The translations under genes and the position numbers were made by a program. This document shows, in pieces, positions 36,728-48,290 of a stretch of 64,000 bases of DNA (the stretch's first letter is position 1; each line of letters opens with the position of its first letter). The stretch is from Heterotrichella gracilis (taxonomy: Eukaryota; Sar; Xanthophyceae; Tribonematales; Xanthonemataceae). The notes under the pieces were generated by a model. The model saw only the letters and a program-made list of their open reading frames with translations, was not told the origin of the DNA and ran no database searches. The stretch is from NCBI GenBank assembly GCA_032358255.1, contig JAULBX010013541.1:34926-98925 (forward strand), in the 5' to 3' direction.

Positions 36728-39700
36728 CTACCCGTCCTGCGCCAGGGGCTTGTCCCCCACCCACGCCACCCACACCCCCGCCCCCACCACATAGTGCAGC
36801 GCAGTCAGGCCAAACACCAGCGGCCAGGAGTGCGTCCACTGCAGCAGATAGCCGGTGAAGGGCACTGCCAGCAGGCCCGCGGCGGTGGCCGCTGTGTTTC
36901 CGGCCCCAAACACCACCCCCGCGTGCTTGGGGGCGATGTCCAGGTGGCTCACACTCACTGCGCCTGTGGTGGGGGGTGGGGAGTGTGTGGATGTGTGTGG
37001 AATGGGGGCTGGGAGGTGGTGGTGATGGAGATGGTGGTGGTGGTGGTGGTGATGTTGTTGTTGTTGTTGTTGGTGGTGGTTGGGATGGCGCCAAACACAA
37101 CCCTGGTGCTAGCTTAACCCTAAAATCAGAGACCCTAAAACCTAAACCCTAGCCTAGTAAATACCCTACCTAGGGTCAGCGCGCTCAGGCCCAGCCCCAG
37201 CGTGACCCATGCCGAGGCAAGGGAGGGAGAGCCGTGGGTGAGGGGGGACACAGCCAGCAGCAGGCACGCAGCAGGCCCCGCCATGCCCGCAACCTGCAGC
37301 ACCTGGCGCACGCGGCGCACGCCCCACCCCCGCGCCAGCAGCGCATCTGCGGGAGATGGGAGGGGGTGGGAGAGGGTGAGTGACCCGTGCAAGCCTACCC
37401 TCGCAGCCCACCATGGGAGATCCAGAGCAGTGTGCAGAGCGCGAGAATATTGGGTGGCTTGGGAATGGAAACGGTAATTGCAATTGCGCTGCGCAAGTGT
37501 ACGTTGAAATGGAATTAGTCATAAAATTAAAAATAAGGATATAAATAGTATTTGCATCCGTGTGGCCCAGCCCCGGTGCAGTACCCCGTCAGCTTGTGAA
37601 CATCAGTGGGTAGCCGCCCCACCCCACCCCCCACCCCTCACCTGCCCCCACCCCTGCCGCCGCCCCCACCGCCCCCTGCACCAGGTATGGCGCCAGCGTG
37701 TACCCCCCCAGGTCCCCCACCGCCACCCCGTAGTAGTCACTGAAGAAGGTGGGCAGCCAGCTCAGCAGGCCATATAGCCCCCAGGAACCTGCACACATGC
37801 AGACAGCAGTGGTGAAAATGCTGCCTACATTTTTTTTTAATGTTTTACCTTTTTAACAATGTTTAGCCATGTTCGCCTGGTCTTGTGACCACCAACTTTG
37901 ATGATTTAAGATAATTAAATTTTAACTTAATTTAATTTAATAGTCCCCATTACCTAACACATAAGCAACAGGCGAGTCATCAGTTTGTTCCCCTATGGAG
38001 CCTTTTATGAAATTCCCACTTTCTCCAGCCCCTTGGGGGGTGCGCTGACCATTCCATGTGACGTTCACGCTCAGCGACACATGCACACCTGTGTACAGCG
38101 CCAGCAAAACCCATCCATCCCAACCCATCTATGCTTAATGTTGTCTATTATGATAAAGACCAGCGGCACATGCACACCTGTGTACTGTGCCACACAGATC
38201 GCCCACACCTCCCTGGTCTGCATCAGCGCCCAGAACCCCACATTAGGGTCGAGCCCCGTCTTCCCTTGAAGCCCCGCCGTTTCCCCCCCCGCTGCCATGT
38301 CTCCCCCACTGGTGGTACTGTGCCCTCCATCGCCACCTTCCTCCCCCTGCACCTCCTCGTGTATAGGCTGGTAGGTGTCCACAGCATGTGCAACCCCATC
38401 CGCCACCTGCACCGGTAGCCAGAAGGGCAGCCACACCAGAGCCGAGGCGCCAAATATGTAGAAGACAACCTGGTGCATTTGAGGGGTGCTGCGGTCAGTG
38501 GCCAGCAGCGCTGTGGGTGAGGGGTATTCCGTGCTTTGTGCAATTGCTGTGAATGCTGCGGGATGCATGCCAATTTGTGCCGCGTTCTGCAACCCTTGAA
38601 TTCACGCAGATGCTGGCCACAGTAGCGAATGATCAGTGCCTTGCAACAGCGACGCAAGCAGTGAGTCAAACTCCGCTTTAGTGCCGCACTGCACGACAGC
38701 ACCAGAAATCAATGATTTGCCATTTCCAGAAATTGATGCCGCACCATGACCCATGCCCATGCAATACCCACAACTAACCGTAAGCATTACGCATGACTAA
38801 CCACTCATCGCACGCATTACCATTACCATGCATCACACATCACGTCACCGTAAGCAGTGCTTATACCTGATTTTATTCTTATTAAATTTTAATTTTATTT
38901 AATCATTTATTTGCCACGTACCGGCCAGCCCAGATGGTGGATAATCCCCGGGGACACCCCAAAGGCCACGGCAGTCCCCACATACGAGCATGCTGTCACC
39001 ACCCCCACAGCCGCCGACTGGTGCGCAGCAGGCACCCCCCTGGCAATCATTGCGTGGATGGAGGGGAACGCCACTCCCTCAGCCAACCCTAGGGTAATTC
39101 TGATGGTGAGCAGGGCGGGCAGGCCCAAGGCTGAGGCTTGGGGGGTGATGAGGGTGCACACTGACCACCCTATTAGGGCAAATGTCAGGAGCTGCTTGCC
39201 CCCATGCTTATCCGCCAGGCTGCCTGTGGCGCAATAGGGTTAGGGTTTAGGATTGAGGGTTTAGGGTTTTTTTAAACTGACTCCCCAATGTGAGGAGCTG
39301 CTTGCCCGCATGTTTATCTGCCAGGCTGCCTGTAGCGCAATAGAGTTAGGGTTTAGATCGAGGGTCTAGGGTTTGGGATTGGGGGTTTGTATCGACTGAA
39401 ATGACCCTAAGGCAGTATTGTTGATGACTGGGATGGAGGCTTGTTCAAGATGCAGATGGGCAACCCACCTCCAAGTATCTGTGTGGCTAGGTAGCCCAGG
39501 AAAAATGATGAAAGGATGATCCCCTGCAAGCCCTGGTCCCACTGGAACTGCTCCGACATGGGCAGGATGGCGGTGGAGATGTTCGACCTGTGTTGCATAG
39601 CGTCCACTTAGCGCATGGCGACATAGGCAATATGGCCAGTAGAGATGTTTGACCTGTATTGCGTATCATGCAGTTGAGATGAGTGCAGGAGATTGAGTAC

Positions 39701-40207
39701 ATTTATCGTGCAGTTGAGATGAGTGCAGGAGATTGGGTATATCATACTGCTTGAATAAGCACGCAGCGAAGGATGCCTCACCTATCTGCGTAGCATATCG
39801 CCACACTGGTTGACAGCAGTACAACCTGTGACAGGCATAGGTGACCAACGTTCAGCAAACGCATCCCATGCAGGCATGGAGATGCAGGTATTCCAGCGGC
39901 CATAGTGATGGCCATAAGTACACGGGGATTGCATGCATGGTGGCGTGCGCCACCACTGGTGTCATAGTGGATGAGATGTGAGCTTGGTTCTTACCAAATG
40001 CTGCCAGGATATATCTGGAGGTGGTGGGCGCCCATCATGGTCTAGATCGTAGCCTGTGGCTTGCCTTGCCTCCCCCAATGATGCCAGGCTGCCAGTATGG
40101 TCCGCTGCGTCCATGGCGCTGCCCCCTTCATCGCAGGATGGCAGTGCCCTATTGGCTAGCCCTGCAGTCAATCCTATCTCGACTGAGTTCCTACGACATG
40201 CTGACAT
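36728..40207 (-). CDS. PHT4/SLC17-type anion (phosphate) transporter, MFS
   Basis: Eight exons in transcript order: 40207-39995, 39825-39782, 39587-39469, 39223-38922, 38469-38178, 37788-37642, 37346-37170, 36963-36728. They total 1,530 bases, or 509 residues, all in phase. The product is a major-facilitator protein of the plant PHT4/animal SLC17 family, which moves phosphate or other organic and inorganic anions across plastid, Golgi or plasma membranes. Diagnostic stretches are ICYADRSNISTAILPMS after helix 1, GIILSSFFLGYLATQILGG, SLADKHGGKQLL (MFS motif A-like), LAEGVAFPSIHAMIA, GWPVVFYIFGASALVWLPFW and SWGLYGLLSWLPTFF. The central loop (about residues 245-310) is acidic and Gly-rich. The N-terminal 71 residues lack an obvious transit peptide, so location is open. 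Three introns carry copies of exon edges. Confidence 0.9.
37021..37082. repeat. (GGT)n/(GTT)n microsatellite in a transporter intron
   Basis: Runs of GGT, then GTT, then GGT triplets lie in the last intron of the transporter gene. Confidence 0.9.
38070..38200 (-). repeat. Exon-edge echo beside transporter exon 5
   Basis: The exon 5 donor region (plus strand CACATGCACACCTGTGTAC near 38,166-38,184) has a copy about 88 bases to the left (near 38,078) in the following intron. Flanking bases match for roughly 25-30 positions. Confidence 0.7.
39181..39345 (-). repeat. Exon-edge echo beside transporter exon 4
   Basis: The exon 4 head and its acceptor (GGAGCTGCTTGCCCCCATGC, about 39,188) is repeated at about 39,294 with six to eight changes. 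The copied acceptor (CTACAG on the minus strand) and its SLADKHAGKQLL-like reading remain. TTTAGGG-like runs separate the copies. Confidence 0.88.
39565..39755 (-). repeat. Exon-edge echo and 46-bp direct repeat beside transporter exon 3
   Basis: The exon 3 head with its acceptor (plus GAGATGTTCGACCTGTGTTG, 39,577) is copied at about 39,642 (GAGATGTTTGACCTGTATTG). Next to it a unit of about 46 bases containing GCAGTTGAGATGAGTGCAGG occurs twice (39,668-39,760). Confidence 0.85.
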
Positions 40208-41015
40208 GTGGCTGTGGAACCCCTGCTAGGGTGGCACACCCTTGTGTACCCTCTTGCTGCACCAAGGGTCTTGGGGGCTCTGGGTGTGGCCAACCGTTGC
40301 CAAACCGATGCTGCCCACGTTTGAGAGGGAAAATGAAGCTCGGCTTGCCTCTCAGTAAGGACTGGCTTCATGGTACCGGAGACTCATGGCGGTGAGCAGC
40401 ATTAGTCTGAGGTCCATAAACTGGTGATGCTGCCATCATATAAAACATACGGGCTAGCACTGCAGCTACAAAGCACTAGCAAGTGGGATGCCATTGTTCT
40501 TTATTCTTGAACTTTACTGTTGAGTCCACCTAGATCCAGCTGATTTCGTGTTGTTCCAGATGAAGCATACATCTGTACGGGTGAAGTGCCATCGGGCATC
40601 CGCACTGGCTCAAATGCAGTGGACTTGTACGACGGGCGTTTGAGGTGTTCTTGAGCTTGCCTGGCTTCTTGATACGGGTGTAAATCATGGATGCAAGTTT
40701 GAAATGCATGCATGCACGGCGGCCATGTCCGGACAGACGGCACGCCGCTTTTTGGCCGTCGCAGTCCGCCTTTGATAGCTTATCCAAAACAACAAACAAC
40801 AACTTTCATACAATCCCTGCTGGGCAACGAGTTTTTTAGTGTTGAGCAGGCGTCAACTTGAGGTGCTTATGCTGCTTGCGAGTTGGCAACCAACCAATTG
40901 GAGCACCTAGATCAAGTTTGGCTGCACAGCAGCCACCCCACCCTAAAACACAGTGTTGCCTGCCCATATAAGCCCTGAAAGCTGAGGTCACTTACCAGCC
41001 AATTAAGACCACGCA
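40208..41015. promoter_or_regulatory. Divergent promoter region, transporter and PheRS alpha
   Basis: This interval lies between the transporter start (minus) and the PheRS alpha start (plus). I see no gene with family support in it. Both promoters should lie here. No named element is recognisable. Confidence 0.45.
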
Positions 41016-44000
41016 ATGTCGGTCGACGTGGAGAGCGTCTTGCTGCAGACGCTCGCCGAGAAAGGGGAGATTGCTGACACTGCAGAGCTTGCCAGCAGCC
41101 TGGGAGTGGACCACAACGCGGTGGTTGGGCATATCAAGAGCTTGCAGTCCCACGACATGATCGTTGCACAGGCAAGCGGATAGCTGCTATACCTCTTATA
41201 GTTCTGAATGGCATTGTAGGAACCCATGGCTACCAGAACATGCCCAGCACCTTGGCATCTAAGACCATGCACTCTGCACTTTAAACTCTGCTGCAGCACT
41301 TTGAACTCTGCTGCAGCACCTTGCACTCTGCAGTTCAATTCAGTCTGCATAGCCCTACACACAGCCCAGCATCAAGACACCACGGCACTGTATGGGTGGA
41401 TGTTGCACATGCCATCGTACACCCTGCTCAGTGCACTGTGCAGCGCCTTGCTTTCTGCACTTTGAACTCCTCTGGCACTCCATATTTCATTTTGCACAGC
41501 CCAATACAGGTCTCAACACCAAGACACCATGCCATGCCATTGCATACCATGCCCATTGCATGCCGTCCCAGCACCAAGACACCATGCCATTGCACCTGAG
41601 CATGGGTGGTTGCTGCAGGACATCGACCACTTCCGGTACAACCTCACAGAGGAAGCGCAGGGGTATCTGGGAGCTGGTTCCTCAGAGGCACAGGTGTTCA
41701 ACGCCATCCCAGCTGAAGGCATCTCCCTGGCCGTGATGAAGGTGTAAATGCAACTATGCATTGGAGACCAAGCCCAGCTAGTGCCATACCATGTGGTAGA
41801 GATTGCAAATATACATGCATACATACAATAGAATTTGCAGTGTTGAAGGAAGCAGGGTCATCCGCTGCAACCGATGTGTCTGTTTGGTGGGCCCCACTGC
41901 TATGCCTCCCAAGCAATTTGCAGTTCTGACATGGTTATTGATTGATACTCGATGGGCTGTTGCAGAGAAGCCTGGGCGCAGTTGGCGATGTTGGCTTCAA
42001 GCAGGCCATGCAGCAGAAGTGGGTGGCCATCGACAAGTCAGGGGGCGAACCACTGGTGGTGAAAAAGGTGACAACGCCTGGCAGCGGTTCCTGCTGTGCA
42101 CCCTTGCTGCACCTCCGCCACTTGCTCAAGCCATGGTCTCACCGCATGCATGTGCAAGCCGTTTGCACATGCGAGCACACGCACCCTGGAATACTGGGAA
42201 GCACTGAACACTGGGGGAGATGTACTTTTAAATAATTATCGTTCATAAATCATCATGATCTGACTGCTGTGCATTTCTGTGTAGGTGGACAGCATTGTGG
42301 ACAAGGTGCAGCAGCTACTACAAGCCATCGCTGCGGGTCAGGTAAGCCCATGCATCTGGGTCGCCTGGCAGTGCTTGACACGGCATCCACAGCTTGATAT
42401 ACAAACACACCAATTTCTGGTACCGGTACATATACCTTTTATGTGTGTCTGCGTCTGTATGCATGCATTGACATTCCATTTTTATAAATGCAACAGCCAT
42501 GTGGCGGCCCCTTGCCCATCCATTGCTGCCTCCAGACCATGCATGTATTCAATGTTCGCCATGCCAATTGTCTACAGATTTATTCATTTGGCTTGAGCCT
42601 GGTCGGTTTGGTGCTTCTGCAGGAAATTGGGAAGTCAGACGCTGACGCGCTCAAGAAGCGAAAGCTGGTCACGCCCGAGAGCTGGAAGACCTACAAGCTC
42701 AGCAAAGGGGTGAAATTTGCCTTGGAAAAGAAGAAGCCAGCCACGGACTTGACGCATGAGATGCTCCAAAAGTGCGCCTTGCACCTCCACACACATTGTC
42801 TCCATGTGCATGCAATATGTGTTGCAGTTCCATGGGCGCCACGCCCATCTGTACATCTGCATTAGTACATCCGCGTTGATACATGAACAAAGCCAATTAC
42901 GGGAATGAGATGGGCTAAGGTGCTGTGAGAGATCGTTGGGGGTTGCCTGTGAGTAATTGATCATGTGCAAGGGATCATTTGGGGTGCTGCCCATGATCAT
43001 TAGTAAGTGATCATTTGGACTTTTGCCTGTGGGCTGGCCACCCAAGCTCGCCATTTTTTTCTATCTCATGCTGGCGCTTGAACTTAACGCATGAGATGCT
43101 CCAAAGCATACTTCCAAAGCATACTTCTCGCTCTTGTCTAAAACGTTGTGAACACGATGATGCATGCAAATCTGTTGAGTGGGGGCCGTGCTTAGAAAAT
43201 GTGCATGTGTACGGTTAAGGCACAATTGCAATGGAAATGCGCTCCCAAATAATCACCAACCATCCGCTGGTATGATGGCCTGTACTGTCCACCACCAAAG
43301 GATCAAAGGATATGTGCGTTCAAGTTCCAGCGCTGGTCCTCGAACGCAAATATCCTATGACTAATGGTGGTGTATGGCACAGGCGATCATACCAGCTGAT
43401 GATTAGTGGTTGATCGAAAACATATTCCCATTGCAATGTTTAACAAATAACCCTGTACCGACCCATTCTGGCTGGCTGCCTTCCCAGGGGCACCTGGAAG
43501 GAAGCTGAGTTCAAGGCGTACAACTTCAACGCACTGGGTGTGCCGCCAGCAGGTGGCCACTTGCATCCCCTGTTAAAGGTGCGCGGCGCACAGCATCCCC
43601 ACCCGCATCCCAACTTGCCTCTCCACTTGTATTCCGCTTTGCAGCCTGACTCGCATCCCCACTTGTATTGTTTGCTCTAGGGTTCGGATCAGGAGGACGC
43701 CTTGTAATTACTTATAATAATTTACCTGCGGATGGTTGTCGGAATGCTAGCTTCTGTCACACAGGAGCATGCCAGCATAGCCAGATGAGACCCTCTGTTT
43801 AGGGTCAGGTCCTAAACCCTAAACCCTAGACAGGTCATGCATCTGCGTCATGCCAGGTTTGCCTCCCATGGTCCCCACTGTATCTCCCGGGGATGGCGCA
43901 GGTGCGGACGCAGTTCCGGAAGATCTTCACGCAGATGGGGTTCGAGGAGATGCCCACAAACAACTTTGTGGAGAGCAGGTGGGGCCAACAATAAATTGTT

Positions 44001-47000
44001 TTCATTTGAGTGTTGTTGCACTTTAGTTCCAGTTATTTTGGCTCTTTTGCCCTTTGGAAGGGTACTAAGCAGCAGTAGCGGAGTCCTTGCATGCTGCATC
44101 TCATCTGTGAATGGAGATCATTGAGCGTGGATACAGCCTGGTGAATACCATCTTGGATGATCGCATTTCCCTTTTCTGAAATTGTTGAGATTAAATGCTG
44201 ACGAACAATTGGCATCCTGCTACTGCATGGCATCATGTGGTCAGCCGGGGGATGCATATGCTTACCTGATCCATAGGAAAACCTATTGCGTAATTTGCTG
44301 TGTCATCCCTTGATATGGTGGTGATGAGTATGCCTGTGCCATGGCCCATCGACCGACACCCTAAACCCTAACTCTGTTCCGGTGCGCTTGTTGCAGCTTC
44401 TGGAACTTTGACGCGCTGTTCCAACCGCAGCAGCACCCTGCACGCGATGCGCACGACACCTTCTTCCTCACACGTAAGCACCGGAGCCCCACGTCTGCCA
44501 TGTGATAGCGATGCCACTCGTGCAGATGCATGGGCTAGTGTGATGTCATCATGATTGACCTGCACAGTGCACCTTCGACCTCAAACGTGAAAATCCCAGC
44601 CCCTCGTTGCCAAACCCTAAGCAGTGGCAGACGCGTAACAGTCTCCCAAACCCCAACCCGACCCAAACCCTTACCGTGGACAGGTACATGCTGCTGGCTC
44701 CTAAACAAAACCCTCAACACGGGGCAGATGCATGCTAGTGACTGGTGGGGTTTTGTGTCACGTGCAGAACCTGTCACCACGGACATCACCCAAACCCTAA
44801 CTCTAACCCTAAACCCAACTCCAACCCATACCCTAATGCAACCCTAACCCTGGTGGTGTGTCGCGTGCAGAGCCTGCCACCACTGACATCAGCAAGATCC
44901 CTCAGGACTACCTGGAGAGGGTGAAGCAGACGCACGAGACTGGCGGCTATGGGTCTGTGGGGTGCGTGCTGGGGGTGGGAGTGGGGGAGGAGGGATGGAG
45001 CGTATGCGTATGCAAGCATGGGGGTAGCCCTTGTCTGCAGCGCATGCGGCAATGGGGATCCAGCGCACTGTACTGTGCCGTGCAGTGCAAATAGGGTTAG
45101 CGTATGTCACGGCAGCAATGGCTAATGAGGCCACCCATGCACGCGCACGTACATGTACAAGTGAAAGGTGGCAGATGCTGAAATGGACCTACCCTTCACT
45201 ACCCATGGCTGTAACCCCTTCGTCGCCGATCCCTGAATCCCAGTCCCCGATCCCCTGCAGGTACGGCTACAACTGGAAGGTGGCCGAGGCCGAGAAGAAC
45301 CTGCTGCGCACCCACACCACCGCCGTCAGCAGCCGCATGCTGTACAGGCTGGCACAGGAGGGCTTCCGGCCTGCAAAGTACTTCTCCATCGACCGCGTGT
45401 TCCGGAATGAGGCCATCGACCGAACGCACCTGGCGGAGTTCCACCAAGTGGAGGGTGAGATTCCTTGACCCTTTGTGTACCCTAAGCAGGGCTTTTGCAG
45501 CGAGGTCATGGACTGCACACCTTTGGCGGAATTTTGTTGGAGGGAAGCATGGAGACCAACTGCAACTCCTTCACAGTAGACATGCATTTTATAGGATTTC
45601 AGTTATATTTTATATCTGGAAAATTGCCTGGGAAAATCGCTGGGGGCCTCATGCTGGATGCGCTCCGATTACCCTTCCCCCCCCCCCCCCCGCAGGCCTT
45701 GTTGGCGGCCGAGGCCTGCCCTGTGTGTCTTAACCCCTTCCCCCTTTCCCCACAGGCCTTGTGTGCGATCGCGATCTTTCACCCTGTGTGTCTTACCCCC
45801 CCCATCCACCCTCTCCCCTGCAGGCCTTGTGTTCGATTGCGATCTCACCCTGTGTGTCTTACCCCCCCCCATCCACCCCCTCCCCTGCAGGCCTTGTGTG
45901 CGACCGCGATCTCACCCTGTGTGTCTTACCCCCCCCAATCCACCCCCTCCCCCGCAGGCCTTGTGTGCGACCGCGGCCTGACCCTGGGCGACCTCATCGG
46001 GGTGCTGTACCAGTTCTTCTCGCGCCTGGGGCTGCGCAAGCTGCGCTTCAAGCCTGCGTACAACCCGTACACCGAGCCATCCATGGAGATCTTTTCCTAC
46101 TCCGAGGAGCTGGGCAAGTGAGTCGAGAAAACCCTAAACCCTAAAGCGTGCACCATAAATCCTAGACCTTAGACCTGTACCAAGCCATCTTTCCTATCTT
46201 GAGCTGGGCAATCAAGTCGGTGAATCCCAAATCTCCAATCCAAGCCATCATATCTACATTTTGCACCCTTGTATCGAGCCTTTCGTTTCCCTTGCAGCTG
46301 GGCAAGAGGAGTCAGACAGCAGCACTCATCTGTGCATAGTGATAAACCCTTCAACCCCAATCCCTGATCCCCAACACCCTGCATGTGTGCAGGTGGATGG
46401 AGGTTGGCAACAGCGGCATGTTCCGGCCAGAGATGCTGCGGCCGATGGGGCTGCCGGAGGATGTGAACGTGATCGCCTGGGGGCTGTCGCTGGAGAGGTG
46501 CGGCTAGGGTTTGGAGGTTAGGGTTTTAGGGGTTCAGGGTCTGTGGAGGTGAACGTGGGCGAAATTGTGGCAAGCCATTACAAAGCAAAATTGGAACAAA
46601 GCCATTACAGGTTTGGGTTTTGGATTTAGGGTTTTGGGGTGCGCTGACATGGCCTTGTTGTGTCCCGCAGGCCCACCATGAACCTTTATGCTGATGTGGC
46701 CTAAACCCTGAACCCTAAACCCTTACCAGGTGCGCTGACATGGCCTTGTTGTGCCCCCGCAGGCCCACCATGATCCTGTATGGCATCGACAACATCAGGG
46801 ACCTGTTCGGGCACAAGGTGAGGGGGGAAGCGATGGGGGGAAGTGGGGGGTGGGGGGTTGCTGCCGGAATCTGTTTGGACAGATACCTAGGCTCCACCAC
46901 TTCTGCAGTTGCACGTGGTTCAGGTGCTAGGGACAGGCATGCAGTACATCAACTACAAGTATAACTTCAACAGTGCTGCACATTGTACCGTATTCTAATG

Positions 47001-47160
47001 GATTCCCAAAAGTACTAACGTTGGAATGCACATGCGTTGGAATGCAAAAATGCCATTGTACTTGGTTTTCTTCCCTTTCCCTGACCCGCTTGTGCATGCT
47101 TTGCTGCAGGTCAGCTTGTCGATGGTGAAGAAGAACCCTATCTGCCGGCTGGGCCTGTGA
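41016..47160 (+). CDS. FARSA: Cytosolic phenylalanyl-tRNA synthetase alpha subunit
   Basis: This encodes the catalytic subunit of the alpha2-beta2 enzyme that charges tRNA-Phe. Exons: 41016-41171, 41619-41741, 41966-42067, 42285-42341, 42623-42771, 43488-43578, 43902-43978, 44397-44473, 44871-44961, 45261-45454, 45958-46117, 46393-46497, 46763-46817, 47110-47160. They total 1,488 bases, or 495 residues, all in phase (human form about 508). The N-terminus is a winged-helix region ([20 protein letters not shown]). The class II core has [17 protein letters not shown] (motif 1 region), [19 protein letters not shown] (motif 2), [18 protein letters not shown] (Phe pocket) and [17 protein letters not shown] (motif 3). 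The eukaryotic/archaeal architecture and lack of a presequence argue for the cytosolic enzyme. Intron 1 has a GC donor. Several introns contain copied exon edges. Confidence 0.97.
44761..44895 (+). repeat. Exon-edge echo before PheRS alpha exon 9
   Basis: The acceptor and head of exon 9 (GTGCAGAGCCTGCCACCACT, from 44,865) is preceded by a copy at 44,762 (GTGCAGAACCTGTCACCACG), offset about 104 bases. The interval is filled with CCCTAA-type units. Confidence 0.9.
45690..45980 (+). repeat. Five-copy acceptor/exon-head array before PheRS alpha exon 11
   Basis: CAGGCCTTG occurs with its polypyrimidine tract at 45,692, 45,753, 45,821, 45,888 and 45,955 (spacings 61, 68, 67 and 67 bases). Only the last copy opens the true exon (continuing TGTGCGACCGCGGCCTGACC). 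The earlier copies keep the acceptor and the first 20 or so exon bases, then turn into CCCTGTGTGTCTTACC and a new C-tract. The 67-base unit is not a multiple of three, so use of an upstream acceptor would shift the frame. Confidence 0.95.
46638..46785 (+). repeat. Exon-edge echo before PheRS alpha exon 13
   Basis: GTGCGCTGACATGGCCTTGT followed by CGCAG/GCCCACCATG occurs with acceptors at 46,668-46,670 and 46,760-46,762. Only the second leads into [13 protein letters not shown]. The first copy is followed by a few exon-like bases and then CCCTAAACCC units. Confidence 0.93.
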
Positions 47161-47280
47161 TAGGGTTTTTAGTTAGGGTTTAGGGTGAAGAAGAACCCAA
47201 TCTGCCGGCTGGGCCTGTGATGGGGTTTAGAGTCACGGTTTAGGGTGAAGGAGAACCCTATCTGCCGGCTGGGCCTGTGA
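47101..47280 (+). repeat. Three 60-bp units ending in the PheRS alpha stop codon
   Basis: The last coding bases (reading [10 protein letters not shown] then TGA) are present three times with exact 60-base spacing. The stops are at 47,158, 47,218 and 47,278. The right 35 bases of each unit are nearly identical. The left parts of units 2 and 3 are TTTAGGG-like sequence. Copies 2 and 3 lie in the 3' UTR. Confidence 0.95.
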
Positions 47281-48290
47281 GAGGAAGGCAGAGTGGATGT
47301 GCAGGTTGCAGCATGTCATTGAAGCCGTGCTGGTGGTGGTGCCCTATCAATGTGCTCTTTTGCCCATCATTGCTGTGTCAGTCTTTGAATCGTAATGGTT
47401 TTGACCCGTGTCAATTTTGCTTTGTCATCCAGGATGCTGCACAAGGTTGCGCTAACCGCACGGACCGGGTCACTGTCTCAGGGAGTAATGATTGCAGAGC
47501 ATGGTGTTGCTGTAAATGCATGATCGATCGCAATATCGTTCAACAGCACCCCATTGCTGCCCCTCATATCCCTTGGTAGCCCTTAACAAGGTGACATAGA
47601 TGCGCTGCTTGCTCGTTCCGCTGATTATCCGCTCGTTCTTCCTTCGGTACTGACAAGCAGCGTTGCAATGTGGGCAAATTGGTTCGTTGACATAGACCAG
47701 CCTGCGGTGTGGGCTGGCCCCTGGGGAGTTGTGTATATGTGCTATCAGCTGCTGGCGTGGCTGTGCAGTAGCCTTAGTAAGGGTTTCCTGTGCCATAATG
47801 CCATATGCCATTCCTATGCGCTTGCAGTACTGTAACACTTAGTGCACCATATAAAGTGGCTATGCCACCAGACTGAAAGTTCGATTTGACCAACAAGCGT
47901 GACATCAGACATTAGCAGACCTTGAGTTTGAAAGTTGTGGAATGACAAGTGGGCTGCGCTGCTAGGTAAAACCCTAGGGTTGACCCTCAGGCTTGGTGAT
48001 GAGGGTACACCCTCGATGCACCGGCCAGCAACTTACTTACACTTGCTCGCGCAGCAACTGCAGCAGCATACTGCCAATCGAATCAGTTTCAGCCATCTTG
48101 TAGTATGCTTAGTCGCCAATAGCAACGGACTAAGGACCTTGTACATGCGAATGCAGATGCAAGATGCATGCATGCATATGCCTGTGAATGCTGAACAACC
48201 CCCTCCAGTGCTGTGGATGGTGACTTGCCGAGCTCTGCAGCTACGTTATTTTGAACTTGTGTACGTTTCCACTGCTCAGACGCACTGAGC
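47161..48290. other. Spacer between PheRS alpha and the RNase III gene
   Basis: After the 60-bp units there is no secure gene. A minus-strand frame (stop at 47,470) contains a Cys pair (EPICPHCNAAC) and a basic stretch and could be a small gene or exon of about 110 residues, but it has no supported splice partners or relatives I know. Confidence 0.35.

Noticed and set aside
38470-38592. Extension of transporter exon 5 further 5' (acceptor at 38,511)
   Set aside because: That acceptor breaks phase with exon 4, whereas the acceptor at 38,470 gives GWPVVFYIFG in frame, matching the family.
39290-39345. Second copy of transporter exon 4 head as a mutually exclusive exon
   Set aside because: The copy decays after about 12 codons and has no matching donor, so it cannot replace the exon; kept only as an echo.
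44790-44850. A true telomere or chromosome end
   Set aside because: The heptamer runs are short, in both orientations and inside introns of intact genes, so they are interstitial.
47470-47838. Minus-strand frame with EPICPHCNAAC as a zinc-finger gene
   Set aside because: It has no strong start, no splice partner and no recognisable family; one Cys cluster is not enough.
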